DNA from: Ophryocystis elektroscirrha
Taxonomy: Eukaryota; Apicomplexa; Conoidasida; Neogregarinorida; Ophryocystidae
Assembly: GCA_030141585.1 (NCBI GenBank)
Contig: JAQIFP010000025.1
Location: 7,748-71,747, forward strand
Reading direction: 5' to 3'
Length of the DNA stretch: 64,000 bases
This document shows, piece by piece, positions 12,205-26,535 of the stretch; within the stretch, counting starts at the first letter, position 1; every line of letters begins with the position of its first letter. The translations under genes and the position numbers were made by a program. Below the pieces are notes generated by a model. It made no database searches and had not been told where the DNA came from. It worked only from the letters and a program-made list of their open reading frames with translations.

Positions 12205-15200
12205 GTATATATATATAAATAATTTTTTATAGAATAACAATGTATAGTTCTTGATTTGTGTAATTTAAATCTAATGATTATATAATAATTGATAAGCTAA
12301 ATAATCTTTTTGTCTCCCATGACAGTGTTTTTTTACTTGTAAACAAAGTTTGCGCCATTGAATTTGGTTGTCATAAAGCTGATCTACAGCGTTTTGAGCA
12401 TCGCAGTAAGAAGGGAAATCGTGGCATACTAAATAGAAATCTCCATTTTGTCCGTTGCCGTTGTTTTTAATTTGTTCTATTAAAGACGAAAATTCAGCTT
12501 GACATTCGAAATTATTCTTACACAAGTTTCCATTTTTGATGTATTCAAAAACTTCCATTAAACGGGAGTCTATCGGATATTCGCCTTTGCAAGCTTTTTC
12601 ACGTACATCTTGAACTTCTTCTTGCTTGATACCAAACAAAATCATAGTTTCTTCACCACACTCGCGCATAATTTCTAAATTAGCTCCATCTGCTGTACCA
12701 ATAATTAGTCCTCCATTCATGACAAATTTCATATTAGATGTACCAGAAGCCTCTGTACCTGCCAAAGATATATGTTCAGATATATCACTAGCAGGCACGA
12801 CTATTGAAGCAACGCTGACGTTATAATTTGGTATAAATACGAGTTTAATGAATTGAGAAGTTTCCTCATCTTTATTTATAACATCTGCCATAGCATTTGC
12901 TAATTTGATGATTTTCTTCGCAACGTAATATCCTGGAGCTGCTTTTCCTCCAATAATAAATGCACGTGGTTGAATAAAATCTTCTCTGTCACTTGGTTCC
13001 ATTGCTTTTATTGCTAAATAACGGTGTAAAATGTACAGTAAAAATAATAGTTGACGTTTATACTCGTGTATACGTTTAATTTGTATGTCAAATAACATAG
13101 TCTCCGGATCTATATATAGTCCATTCATTTTTCGTTGAATCCATTTCGATAAAGCGACTTTCTTTTTCATCTTAATATCATTGAACCGCACCAATAAATT
13201 ATGTTCTTCAGATTCACTTAAATTCTCTGTTATTTTACTTATAAGGCTTAGATTTTTGATCCAATCCGTAGATTTAAGCATACTGGTATATAATTCAGCT
13301 AATTCCTCGTTATAGCAGCAAATCCATCTTCGAGGTGTAACTCCGTTCGTTACGTTTAAGAATTTATTATCGTCGTTATATTTCTCTTTATAAAACTCCG
13401 AAAAATCTTTAAATAAGCGGGTTTTGACTAAATGAGAATGTAACGAAGCTACACCATTTATTTTATTGCTTCCAATAATTGCCAAATTCGCCATACGTAA
13501 TTTTTTGCAATTTGCATCCTCTTCGTATACTGACATATTCTGTATTTCTGTTATTCGATTAGGCCATATGCTTTGAACTTCATTAAGAAATGCATAATTT
13601 ATTTCGTTTATAATTAGCAAATGCCTAGGTAGTAAAGTGCCGAATATATGTGCAGACCATTTTTCCAATGCCTCTGGTAATACCGTATGATTCGTATAAT
13701 TAAATATTTTCCTAGTTAATTTCCATGCTGTATCAAAAGGTATTTTCTTGATATCTATTAAAATACGCATCAATTCTGTTATTGCAATCGTTGGATGTGT
13801 GTCATTTAATTGAATACTTATTTGATTCGATATATTCTCCCAATCTGTTCCATGAACATTTTTATATCTTCGAAGAATATCTTGTAATGATGCACAGCAG
13901 AAAAAGTATTGTTGTTTAAGTCGTAAGATTTTACCTTCCTCACTATTAACAAAATAATAATTATATTATAGTTATAATTAAATTGCACAATTTTTATTTA
14001 TCCTATGCACTTTTCATATATATACGTTACTAATATAAAATAATTAATATTTCAGATAATTATATTGATAATAATTATTATATTAATAGTAATTTCTATT
14101 AATTTTTGCTATATTATTTTTTATTATATAATTGCTTATATTCAGAGTAACAATTCTATATGTAATGAATATATACTTTGATGAATTTATTTATTTACTT
14201 ATATATATTTATAATTCTATTAATAGTTTATATACAAAATATAATATAATATAATATAATATAATATAATATAATATTATATAATATAATATAATATAAT
14301 ATAATATTATATAATATAATATAAAATAATATAATATGATATAATATAATATAATAAAACATAGTGTAATATAATTACGAGTTATCGTTTGGGTATAATA
14401 CAGCTGTAATTGCTTCTGCATCTTGTCTCTCTTTTACGGAATCTAGATATTGTCCTGCGTTAAATAAACTGAAGTCAAATTGACGGTGTGGAGCTGCTTT
14501 CCATAATCTCAACGTTAAACAGGTATCCGTATTGTAACCTGGAATAGGGGTATCGTAAGCAATAGCTTCAACAAGTTGTCCTCCAGTCCAGCGAGAACAC
14601 TCTTTTCCGTCTTCAACACATTTTGTCACCTCGCTAAAAAAAGAAGAAATCAGTAAAAGTAGTTTAGTCAATATGAAAATCCTATTTTATTTAATCAACA
14701 TTTGATACGACTACTCAAATATTTACGCTTTGAATATAATTTATAGATTATCAATTTTAAGAAACCCCGTTTATGCATTATACCCGTAAAATCTAACGGC
14801 ATAAGAAACATCATTCCTAGCTAATTCCCATGGGTTAGATATCATTAGCCAGTAATCAGGATGCTCAACTTGGTATCCATTTATAATTTTTTGTTCGAAA
14901 ATACCGTAAGTGTATCTGATAACATTAATAATAATAACAATAATAGTAGTAATTATAATAATAATGAAAATAATTTAATTATTTCACTAGTAATATATAA
15001 ATATAATTAGTATAAGTAATATATATTTAATATATTTATTAAAAATGCAATTAATTTTACATAAATAAATTTAAATAAATAATTATATATAAATACCTTA
15101 AACCATAACCAATGCATGGTAAATTGAGCGTTGCCATAGAATCCAAGAAACATGCAGCAAGTCGTCCCAATCCTCCATTTCCTAAAGCTGGGTCATGCTC

Positions 15201-16013
15201 GTACTCATATAACTCTTCGAGATTATATCCAAGGTAGTTTAAGACGTCTTTATATTGTTTGGCAATGTCCATGTTAAAAAGGGCGTTTTGTGTAGCTAAA
15301 ATATTTTACAAATAACTTACACATACCGCGTCCCAGTAAATATTCTAATGATAAATAATAACATATCTTTACATCTGGGTTGTGTAATTTCTCTGCTGTT
15401 TTATTTAAACGGGCAATTAATTTGTCTCTAATGGAATACGCTACAGCTCTATAACAGTTTCTTTTATTCATGTTATATCTGGTTTTTCCCAGTGTGAATT
15501 CCTGATATAATATATTATACAGTCAATTATTTGAATACTTATATGTCAGTATATACTTCCTATATATACATAAATTTACTCACATATAATAGTAAAATAA
15601 TATCTATATATGTTCGTGTACGTATACACATGTATTTGCTAGTACCAATATAATAAACTTATATATTCTTTTGTACACATCTATAATTTTTTTTTTTTTT
15701 TTTACAGTATATATATATATAGATTGACGTATACAAATAAATATGAACCTGTATATGTGAATATAACTAGTCATTGTGTTAGATGATGTTTAAGTATACT
15801 TACCGCATGTTTACATATAGACGCAATGATAGAGTCGTTTGTTTGGGGTTCTTGGTTTTTTAATAGAGATAAAAGCGTGGTCTCTGATTCAGATGTAGAT
15901 GATTCATGCTGACTCAAGCGAGAATTAAGCTTGAGTAGTTTATTTAATGATGATTTGCGGTAAAGCTCAAAACTGATGTTTTTTTCAATCGCAACATCAA
16001 AAACATTATCCAT
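11720..16013 (-). CDS. Alpha-glucan (glycogen/starch) phosphorylase
   Basis: Cytosolic PLP enzyme releasing glucose-1-phosphate from alpha-1,4-glucan. Seven exons fit in phase: 15804-16013, 15327-15501, 15097-15295, 14784-14915, 14379-14633, 12337-13942 and 11720-11803, giving 886 aa. Landmarks in order: [34 protein letters not shown]-type [34 protein letters not shown], and the catalytic/PLP region [15 protein letters not shown] followed by IGTADGAN. The last exon ([13 protein letters not shown]) is short and separate. The first 70 residues are a non-conserved extension without an obvious targeting signal. It shares a 129-bp divergent region with the COQ3-like gene. Storage-glucan use fits a coccidian- or Cryptosporidium-like metabolism and is not expected in Plasmodium or piroplasms. 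Confidence 0.95.
11960..12215. repeat. CATATA/TA microsatellite
   Basis: A run of atacat hexamers mixed with TA lies in the last intron of the phosphorylase gene. It keeps several frames open by composition only and has no coding value. Confidence 0.9.
14230..14360. repeat. ATAAT pentanucleotide repeat
   Basis: About 25 units of ataat with a few interruptions, just after the donor site of the exon 14379-14633, within a phosphorylase intron. Confidence 0.9.
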
Positions 16014-16142
16014 TTTTTATTTTGAATAAATAAAGATGCACGTATTGAGATGAGTTGATTTTTTTTTTATATTTTTTTTTTTTAAATTTCATTATATTAT
16101 TAATAAACAGGTATCTTTTTTTTTGAATTTAACATACAACTA
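16014..16142. promoter_or_regulatory. Bidirectional promoter, phosphorylase / COQ3
   Basis: Only 129 bp separate the two divergent start codons. It has poly-T tracts (16060-16083 and around 16115) and no other gene, so both promoters and 5' leaders must lie here or inside the neighbouring coding sequence. Confidence 0.5.
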
Positions 16143-17324
16143 ATGTCAAAGAAAATTTCTACAATAAATAAAGCACAAATTAAACTATTTGATAAATTTG
16201 GTTTAGATTGGTGGGACGAAAAATGTCCGTATAGACCATTATTGCTCTATAATAAACTTCGTATAGATATACTGAGAAGGGTGCTAAATAGGCCATTCCA
16301 AAATTTAACAGTTTTAGATGTAGGTTGTGGGGGTGGATATTTGTCGGAAGCTTTAGCACTAAAAGGTGCTATAGTTACAGGTCTAGATGCGTCTCAAAAA
16401 GCCATACAAGTATTTGCTGTGTATATATTTACTAGGATTTAGAGTGCGGAAAAACATAGGCAATATATGCTGGCTCAGGGCTTTAATGCTCTTAAAAATT
16501 TAAACTATATTAAAGCAGAAATAAGCTCATATACGCCCATAAATGACAACGATATTGTAGTTCTATCTGAAATCATTGAACATGTTGAACATCCTCAATT
16601 ATTCCTTAAACAAAGTGCTAATTGTCTAAAAAAAAATGGACTACTACTAATAACTACGCCTAACAGAACATGGCTTAGTTGGTTATGTGTTATCTTATTT
16701 GCCGAAAAAGTATTTAAAATGTTGCCTAAAGTAATAATCTTACACAAAATATAAACATTTAATCAAAAATCAAAATATGCATGTTTTTTTATTATAAAAT
16801 CAGCAATAAACCACTCATATTAATATATAGACTTATATGCAATAAGTATTTACTTATTTTAGCGTCTTGAAATAAGCTATTTAAAGATTTATATAACGTC
16901 AAAAGTTTATATAGATATTGGGCGCATTATATACACTGTAAATATATATACATGCAAAACACCAGTATCAGTATTTTACATAATATACTATATTAACTAA
17001 GGCTACTCAGTATATATATAAATGAAAAAATACTTTGATAATATCAAAATGCTATTATATATATTTACTTTGAAGAATAAAAACCATATATGTATATACA
17101 GATTAATATATCTAGTCAAGACTTTTAATATAATATATACTATATAGGGAACGCATTCGTATGATATGTTTATATCTCCTAAGGAACTTCGCAGTATGGC
17201 AAAAAAAGAAAATCTTGAAGTAATAGCATATAAGGGTACATTGTATCTCCCGTGGCCCTTAAATACATGGATATATGAGCCATTAGGTCTTGTAAATTAT
17301 ATGATGCTTTTTAAAAAAAAATAA
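16143..17324 (+). CDS. COQ3: UbiG/COQ3-type ubiquinone O-methyltransferase
   Basis: SAM-dependent O-methyltransferase of ubiquinone synthesis, normally on the matrix side of the inner mitochondrial membrane. Three exons fit in phase (16143-16409, 16443-16730, 17148-17324), giving 243 aa. Motif I is LDVGCGGGYLSEALA and the post-I acidic residue is in GLDAS; then come SEIIEHVEHP, a loop NGLLLITTPNRT, and the family-specific WWDEKCPYRPLLLYN start and GTHSYDMFISPKEL end. A mitochondrial presequence is not obvious: the protein starts directly at the conserved core, so an upstream targeting exon may be missing. The first intron is 33 nt. Confidence 0.88.
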
Positions 17325-17490
17325 GGTTTTTTTTTTATGTTGTTGCGTATAACTTTTAAATAAAAAAAAAAGTCATATTAATATTTTGTAGTTTAATATA
17401 TATAATAATATAATATATTAAATATAAACTTCAGATGTTTACATAAAAATTACATTCTTTTACAGGCATTCTAGAAAATATTTCTAACAT

Positions 17491-19905
17491 ATGTCTTTAG
17501 ATTTTCCAATAACCGTAAAAAAGGTGTTAAATGTAAGTTATTTCTACGTTTACATAAAAAATATTAGCTGACTGAAAAGCCATTTGATTTAGATGAAAGC
17601 TGTTTTCGGTACAATAATTTATCTCTTGAGTCTGATCGCTATATATGCACAAACTCAATAAATGCTGACGGAGATAGTGAAATTGTTGTCATAGACATGC
17701 ACAACAAGAATACTGTATTTCGAAAACCAACAAGGAAATCTGAGGGAAATTTAATGCATACTAAAAAAAATATTGTTGTTTTGAAGGGTATAAAATTTAT
17801 TTTAAATATACTTTAGGCCGTTGTGAAGCTGGCGCTGATCAATTTCTACAGGTAATTTAATTTAATATCAATCATTCTCGTATATGAGAGAAATTTAACA
17901 TAGACATATTGTACCCACAAAGATACACTTAATTACAATTAGTATGTCGACCAAAACAATAATATAAAAATTGTTTTTTTTAGATATAAACACAATATAA
18001 TAATTATAAACGCATGAAACTTCTACTTTTTTGAGCAAAATGTCTACTTATATATTTAAATTTTATTTTATCTAAAATATATATGTGTAATGTTTGTTTG
18101 TATTGCACATTTAATTAATACTGAATATAAAAAAAGTTATTTTTTAAATATTTTTTTAAAATTTGTATAATGAAGTCGTATTTTGTACTTGAACATGTTT
18201 TTGTTAGAATATTATTTAATAATATCAGCTATTATAATTGCAGTTGATAGTCTAATAAAGTGTAAGTATTTTTAGATGGGGTTCTTATGTGTCTTAACAT
18301 ATAGCTACTTAAATATATATATTTCAATATAATTTACACCGATCTTGTACATAAAAATTCAATTTTTTATATATTTTTCTCATACTGTCATATGCATGTA
18401 ACAAGCATAAGAAGTGTTATTTATGATGTTTGTAAAATAGATATTTGATTTGGATCAAAAATCTCGTCTTTTAAACCATACATTTGATGAATCAATCATG
18501 TACTGGAAATGGATTACAGATGATATTTTAGGAATTGCTACTACTTCATCGATTTGGCACATTTACTTAGACCGTAAGTTATCCTTATATTGAACTACAT
18601 ACACTGCTTTATTATGTGTATATTTTTTTGATAATTCAGTTAATATTCAATCTAGCTATGAATTATTTGTTTATTGATATTGGTTTATTACATTTACATA
18701 TATAGATATATATATATATCTATGTCTTATTTATATATATATATATATATGTCTTATATTATATATTATATTGTATTATAGCATATATTAATATATATAT
18801 ATATAATAATTATAATAATAATATAATTACATTATTATTTGTATTTATATATTTGTTTGGTTGTGTATATTTATGCATAAAACTAACTAATGATATATCT
18901 ATATACATATATTTTATATATATATCAATATAAATATATTTATATATATATTACAGCAAACAAACCCCCTGAAAAAATATTTGACCGTGCTGGAAAACTG
19001 GCCAGTGAAAATATACAATTTCTGAATTACGCTGTGGATTCCAGTTTAAAATGGTGTCTGCTAGTTGGCATTGTTGCCTCAGAAGACAAAAAATCAGTTA
19101 ACGGGTATATCCAATTATATTCTGTTGAGAGAAAGATGCAGCAGCTTTTAGAAGGATATTCAGCTTGCTTTGGTACATTGAAGGTGAGTTCACAAATTGA
19201 CAAATAATTTAAAGTACATGTTATGATACAATTTATATTTCAATTGCTGAATGGCTCATAATTATTGATAAAATATATTTGGGACTATAATTTGTTACAA
19301 TATATTGAATATATATAAGTCTATATCATATCAATCACTAATGAAATTTTATTAATAATGGACTTCACCTATAGTTATCATATATATATATATATATTTA
19401 TTTATATATATAGGTTGATCTAAATAAATTTAATTTAATATTACTAAATTTAGGTTAATTCTTCAAATACTTCAGTAAGTGTCTTGTCTTTCATTGAAAA
19501 ACGTAATGAACAATTTAAGCTTCATGTGATGGATTTAACCACACCTCGTGGTCAAAGTGCATCATTAAAAATTAGTGGTGATTTTGATTTTCCTTCGGAT
19601 TCTTATATCGATATACCCATATATCAGTATGTAAGTTAATTATGCTTTATATTTCACTAATTTATTACAGTTAAGCCCGAAATATGGAGTAATATTTGTT
19701 ATTTCTCGAAATGGCTACATATTTATATTTGACGCTAGTACCGCCACTAAAATATACTATCATCGTGTTTCTACTGATGTTATGTTTGTTTGTTGTTCAT
19801 CAGAAAAAACTGGAGGAATTCTTTGTATTAATAGAAAAGGTATCAATTATATATATCGAAGTTATTAAAATATATATCTATATAAATATTTATATAAATA
19901 CATAA

Positions 19906-19939
<34 letters not shown>

Positions 19940-20164
19940 GTATATTTTTAATAATAACATATATTATAAAGCATTTTATATTATAAATTTGATCAATCTT
20001 TTATTATACTTTTAATTTATGGAATATATTATGACAAGTATATGCATATGCTATACACAAAACATATCTTATTTTTACGTGTGTAAATTAACATTTCTAA
20101 TACTATTGATTGATTCATACAAAATCATCAAATTTATTAAATAATTTAGTGCATATATACACAA

Positions 20165-20200
<36 letters not shown>

Positions 20201-23200
20201 TTGTGCTATATACATATAAACTGTACTTAATAATGGTATAAATTAAATTTGTTATGTAAATTACTATAGAAGTTGTATATAAATTTAATTATTTCAAAAA
20301 ATTTTTGACAACCTTAATTTGTTATTTTGTATTTATATTATTACATGCTTAATGTATCTTCAATGCAGGATTGGTTATGTCAGCTACGGTTAACGAAAAT
20401 ACAATGATTCCATATTTACAGCAATCGCGTGCTATTCCAAATGCCCATCAAATTATACTGAATTTATTAAATTGCTATAATTACGCAGGAAATGAAGATT
20501 TGATATTACGCAATTTCCAGAACGCATTCAATAATAAAGATTACAAAACCGCTGCATATATAGTTGCAACTTCTAGAGATGGCTCATTAAGAACTCAGGA
20601 GACTATGAACCAGTTTAGAATGGCATCCACAAGTCCTAATCAGACATCACCTCTTCTTATTTATTTCTCTACATTATTGGAAACCACTAAATTGACCGCT
20701 ATTGAATCTATTGAGCTAGTGAGTCCAGTAATTGCTCAAGAACGCTATGAATTTGTATCAAAATGGCTTGACGAAGATAAGTTAGAATGCACGGAAGCTT
20801 TGGGTAATTTAATTTTGCCGAAAAATAAAGACCTTGCTATGAGAATATATCAAAAATCGAATTGCAGTCAAAAAGTTTTACAAATATTGATTGATGAGCG
20901 TAAATATTCTGAATCACTAACTTATTTAAAAAGCAATTTAAGTATTGTGCCTTCTAATAAAATTGAACAAATTTTACAATTATATTTGCAAGAATATAGA
21001 GAGGGTGCTAAAGAAATAGTCACGTTAATTTTAGATCAAAGTCCCCCTTTATTGGACATAAAAACAGTTATTCAATTATTCTTGGACAAATATTGCTATC
21101 AAGAAATTATCGCTATCTTATTAGATTATCTTAAAGATAACTTACCCCAACAATCAGCTCTACAAACAACACTGTTCACGTTAACTTTACAACATGAACC
21201 TAAAACAGCTGAAACTTTGTTTCAGCTTAAAAAATTTTCCCACTATGATTCTAACGCAATAGCTGTGTTATGTGAAAAGGCAGGACTTTATCAAAGAGCA
21301 TTAGAACACTACAAAGATAAAATACATATAAAGCGTATTTTTTCTATGCCTCATGGCACGTTATTTACTACTAATTGGTTACTGAGTTATTTCAACAAAC
21401 TACCTGCTGACACTTCAATAGAATGTCTGGATGAGTTGCTCAAATCAAACAAGCAATATTTGCAATCTATAATTCAAATACTGATTCGAGATCATGAACA
21501 TTTAGGAACATTTAAATGTATAGAATTGCTCGAGTCTAATAAGTGTTATGAGGGTTTATATTATTTTATAGGCAGCTTCATTAATAAAAATCAGAATCCT
21601 GATATAACTCTTAAATACATTGAAGCTGCTTCAAAAGTATCGCAATTTTCCGAACTTGAGCGAATATGTCGTGAAAATAATTACTTTGATCCACAGAGAG
21701 TCAAAGACTACTTAAAACAAGCCAAATTAACAGATCCACGTCCACTTATATACGTATGTGATCGATTTAATTATATTCCAGAATTAACAGAATATTTATA
21801 TAGAAATAATTTGATGAAATATATTGAAGTTTACATTATCAAAGTAAACCCTAAACAAACACCCACAGTCATTGGTGTTTTGTTAGATCTGGAATGTTCC
21901 GAGGATTTTATAGTCAATTGTTTAAATAATATTCCTTCTAACTATTCCATTCAAGAATTGGTTGAGCTTATTGAAAGCAGAAACAGGTTATTAAAGCTTA
22001 ATTATTAATTAATTATATATGTAAATATATGTAGTGATATATATATGTACATATTTTTATAAAATTATATATTTTTAAAATAATTTCTTACTTAATCTCT
22101 TCTTGATAATTGGGATTCTTTGTTACTTTAATATATATTATGATTAGGTTGCGACTTTTACAGCCTTGGTTAGAATCTCGAGTAACTAAAGGAAGCCAAG
22201 ATGAATCGATTCATAACACACTAGCTAAAATATACATTGATACTAGTGATGATCCTACGGTATTTTTACAAAACAATCCGCACTATGACTGTAAAATCAT
22301 TGGAAAGTATTGTGAAGATCGTGACCCGTATTTAGCATTAACCGCATACCAAAGAAGATTCGGTTCATGTGATAATGAAATATTAGATCTTACAAACAAA
22401 AATGGATTATTTCGAGTACAAGCAAAGTAGTAATGTATTATTGTTCAATATTTTCTTCAGATACCTTGTTTCTCGCCAAAGCCCAGAGTTATGGAAAAAA
22501 ACATTAAGTGAAAATAATATATATCGTGATCAACTTGTACCGCACATAATTAACTCCGTTTTGCCAGAGTTGACTTCTTCAGATGAAATATTGGCAACTA
22601 TTGAAGCTTTCATTAGCGCAGATCTTCCAAATGAGCTTATAGAAATTTTAGATAAAATATTGCTGCACAATAGCGATTTCGCAACTAATACCAAATTGCA
22701 GAATTTGTTGCTTTCTACATCCATAAAAGTAAGTTGTGATTATTATTTTTGCAATATGAGCTTTTAGCATGCGCCAGAGCGTGTTATGAACTACATTGAT
22801 CGACTGTATAACTTTGATGGTGTAAAGATAGCAGAGTTGGCTGCATCAGAGTCACATAATATGTTTGAAGAAGCTTTTTTAATATACAATAAATGCAACC
22901 AACAAGAAAAAGCTATGGAGATACTTGTACATAAAATAAAATCTTTAGATCGAGCTATAGCACATGCCAAAGCTGTTGATAAACCCTCTATATGGTCAAT
23001 TTTGGGAAAAGAATATATGGATAGGGAAAATGTTAAAGATGCTATTGAAATGTTTATCAGAGCAAATAATTCAGAATATTACAACGATATTATAAAATTA
23101 TGTGAAAAAACGAACAATTGGGAAGATCTTATTGAGTATTTACTCATGGCACGCAAAACACTTTCAGTTAAAGATGGTTTAATAGACAATGAGCTTATTT

Positions 23201-24973
23201 ATGCATATGCCATACTAGAAAGGTAATCAAAATAAATATAATTTTTTCTTCAATTGATATTTGTTTTAACTAATAATTAACTTTTTAGATTATCTGAACT
23301 AAATGAATTTTTGGCAAGCTCACATAGTGGACACATTCAATATATTGGCGATAGATTGCTGGAACAAAATAGCTACAAAGCTGCAAAAATTTTATTTGCA
23401 TCTCTTCCAAATTATTCCAAAGTAGTCACGTGTCAGTTACAGCTAGGAGAATATACACAAGCAATAGAAACAGCAAAGAAAGCTAACAATCCTAAAACAT
23501 GGAAAGATATATGTTTAATTTGCTTGGAAAAAAAATTTATGAAGTTTGCAGAAACAGCTGGTTCTCATTTGATCAATCATACAGATCACTTAGAAGATGT
23601 TATACAGCAATATGAATCTAAACAACTAATTGATGATTTAATCAAATTCTTAGAGAATAGTACGTCAAAATCTGATTATAATAATGTACATGTATATACT
23701 GAACTTGGCATAATTTATGCAAAATATCAGCCAGAATCTTTGCATGACTTCTTACAGAGAACTTTACCACATAAAAAATTGAATATTACAAAGCTTATTC
23801 GCATTTGTGAACAGAAAAAATTATGGGATGAAGCGATTTTACTGTACAAAACAAATTTAGATTATGACTCAGTCATCAATACAATGATTCAATATGAATC
23901 TGCTTTCAAAGATCTGGAATTTTTTTCATCAGTACAAAATATTAACAATAAGGAATTATTATACAAATCCATTAATTTCATTTATGAGCGTTATCCAGAT
24001 CAGCTATGCAGACTATTGCAATTAGTTATCAATAAAACAGACTACGTTCGTGTATTGAATATTTTCAAATCTGATTTTCATCCAGTCAAATCTTATTTGG
24101 AAGATGTTCAATTATTAAATCCAGATTCAAATTTAGTCAACACCCTTCTTATTAAAATATACATTAATGAAAAAAATGTTGAGCAAGTAAACAAGTTCAT
24201 AGAAAAATACTCTAATTTTAATCAACTTGAAATAGCCAATATTTTGGAGAAACACAATATTACTGAGTTTCGGTTAACGGCGAGTCGTATATATAGAAAT
24301 AATAAAAAGTATCATGAAGCTCTCGAGTTAAATATAGCCGATAAAAACTATGAGGAAGCAACATTAACAGCTTTTATTAGTGAATCACCTTCCATAGCAG
24401 AAAAACTTTTACGCTTATTCATATCCGATCCATCTTTAACACCACATATCAAAGAATTGCTAAGTAAATGCTGCAAGTTAATCAAGCCCCATGTTGTACT
24501 GGAACTAGCATGGCGTCATAAATTGTTTGATGAAATATTTCCATATATGATAGAGGTAAAATTTATTATTTTTGCTACACTTGATATGTAAATACAAAAA
24601 TATGACAAAATCGTCAGGTTATGCGAGATTACACAACGAGAATTGAAGATTTAGAGACAAAAGTTGAGTCACTAGAACATGAGAAAGACAAATTAAAAAA
24701 ATCTTCATCAAATCCTTTTGACTCCACTGGTAACTATTATATCAAATTCATGAACTATTATTTTAGAGCTCCAACCAACATTAAAAGGATTTGATAATTT
24801 AGCTATTTTACCGCCCTCAGAATACCAACCATCTGAAAATAATAATCTTGCCACAATAAGTAATTTATATGAAAAGTAATATATATATTTTAGATTGGCA
24901 AAGCGATGATTTACCTATTTTAATCACAGATGATAAATTGAACATTTATGACAATGAATTACTTCGTTTGTGA
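17491..24973 (+). CDS. CHC: Clathrin heavy chain
   Basis: Forms the triskelion leg of clathrin coats in vesicle traffic. Fifteen exons fit in phase (17491-17532, 17568-17787, 17817-17851, 18441-18573, 18957-19183, 19454-19630, 19671-19839, 20369-21986, 22148-22426, 22461-22728, 22768-23222, 23289-24555, 24618-24729, 24767-24859, 24894-24973), giving 1724 aa against 1675 in human. The N-terminal propeller runs to about residue 335. The linker and CHCR alpha-solenoid follow, with clear matches such as LCEKAGLYQRALEHY, AKLTDPRPLIYVCDRF, YLYRNNLMKYIE, LAKIYIDTS and DLPNELIEILDKI. The region near residue 1650 is a coiled coil (IEDLETKVESLEHEKDKLKK) followed by an acidic tail not seen in animals. 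Five introns are 29-40 nt; the proximal ones are longer and TA-rich. Confidence 0.97.
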
Positions 24974-25018
24974 AAGTTGATGCAAACAGCCGAAACCATG
25001 TCTGTTATTTGCATTTTA

Positions 25019-25759
25019 TTATATATATATTTTATTATTACCTGTACGACAAATAGGACACTGGATATCTCTGTTAGAACTCCGAACCATTTCATTAAAA
25101 CACTACCACAATTTCCATACAATTTAATTACTTACAGATTCACAAGTAATTAAATGCTGACATGGAATTGCCAATATGGATCTGTCTTTAAACAAACAAA
25201 TAGCACAGCTTGATGAATCCAAAAAACAATTTATTCCTTCATATGAAGTACCATCAATAGTAACCTCCGATGAATCCGGTATATATGCGTAAGGACTTTT
25301 TTGGTTTTTTAATTTCTGTTTTAAACCATTTGTATCTATTGTAATGTTAATTAATGGTGTATTCGGTTGACAATCTTCTCTAAATTATACAATTATTACA
25401 CGTTTTGTATTTACAATTTAATTCCAATAAAGTTTGATCCAGCAAAATTTATCGATTTTATTTCATGTTTAATAGTCTCATTTTGGATTAATTCTTTATC
25501 ATGGCTTTCATTTATCAAATATTCTTTATTCTAATTATTCCATAAATTATATTGTTTTATCGGTATACCACATCACCAAAATCCAAATAACTTATTGTAA
25601 GTTTAAAGGGCTTTTCATTTTTCAGATAAATATCCATTGATAAAATACTCTAAAGTTATTAAATTACCCAACAGTAATTACTTTACTTTCAAATATTTAA
25701 ATACAACTTACAGCAGTATTCAACTAATATATTACAGAAACTTTTTTATTGCATACATA

Positions 25760-25799
<40 letters not shown>

Positions 25800-26011
25800 G
25801 CATAGTTTTTTGATATTTTATTAATATATACATTTATATACATATATATATAAATAAATATATAGATATAAATATTTATAATTGAATATACATAATTATA
25901 TATATATATAGCATAGTTTTTTTGATATTTTATTAATATATACATTTATATACATATATATATAAATAAATATATAGATATAAATATTTATAATTGAATA
26001 TACATAATTAA

Positions 26012-26065
<54 letters not shown>

Positions 26066-26512
26066 TATATTCAAAATTAATCTGCATGGCTTTATATATA
26101 TATATAAATTAGTTTCATTTGAATTATACAATATAATGTCAATAACATCAATGAACAAGTATTAATGGGTTGTATTAATTACAAGAAGCTTACGTAATTA
26201 GGATCAAAATAAAAATTTATTTGATGGCATGTTGCAACGACGGTAATTTCTTCAGCAGTATATCTTTTTAAATCAAAAAGATCTGATAGTTATTATTTAT
26301 GTATATAATAGTTTACGTACAATCAGATATAAAGCCGGGCGGGAAATGATCACCTAACTTTAGTATAGAGCAAGAATCCAAAACCTACGAAAATTTAAAA
26401 TATTACTACAAATAATTGTAAATAAGGCACAAATTAATATCTAAAACATATAATCTTTTACATTATCGTTAACGGGCTCGTTTAATTTATTCTTTGATAT
26501 ATATTTCCCCAT
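25019..26512 (-). CDS. MGRN1/LOG2-like RING E3 ubiquitin ligase
   Basis: Exons in phase: 26462-26512, 26321-26384, 26194-26282, 25569-25649, 25415-25530, 25136-25379 and 25019-25102, about 242 aa. An optional 12-nt exon near 25720 is possible. The protein starts MGKYISK, a plausible N-myristoylation site, as in plant LOG2. The C-terminus is a C3HC4 RING: CAIC, IPCQHLITCESC and CPICRT, split by a 33-nt intron. Between them lies a weak beta-rich domain with ITVVATCHQINFYFDP, matching the MGRN/RNF157 layout (beta domain, then an LQE/G-type linker, then RING). Family-level function is substrate ubiquitination at membranes. Its start codon is 23 bp from the divergent RPC8 start. Confidence 0.72.
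25780..26070. repeat. Duplicated TA-rich block in intron
   Basis: A block of about 120 bp holding gcatagttttttgatatttt-type sequence, an ATAAATATATAG stretch and long TA runs occurs twice in tandem (about 25798-25895 and 25912-26010). It lies inside an intron of the RING gene. Confidence 0.7.
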
Positions 26513-26535
26513 TTTGCATCAGTGTTCCTGATTAC
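26513..26535. promoter_or_regulatory. 23-bp gap between divergent start codons
   Basis: The RING E3 start (26512, minus) and the RPC8 start (26536, plus) are separated by only 23 bp. The leaders and promoters of each gene must therefore overlap the coding region of the other, unless one start codon is wrong. Confidence 0.5.

Noticed and set aside
11886..12240. Three overlapping minus-strand frames of about 86-106 aa rich in Tyr, Ile, Met and Val
   Set aside because: Translations of a CATATA/TA microsatellite; they lie in a phosphorylase intron and are open by composition only.
12317..12337. Phosphorylase reading on past the exon end to a stop at 12271
   Set aside because: A good donor (gtaaaa) ends the exon, and the true family C-terminus (SDRCIDEYA) is in a separate exon at 11720-11803.
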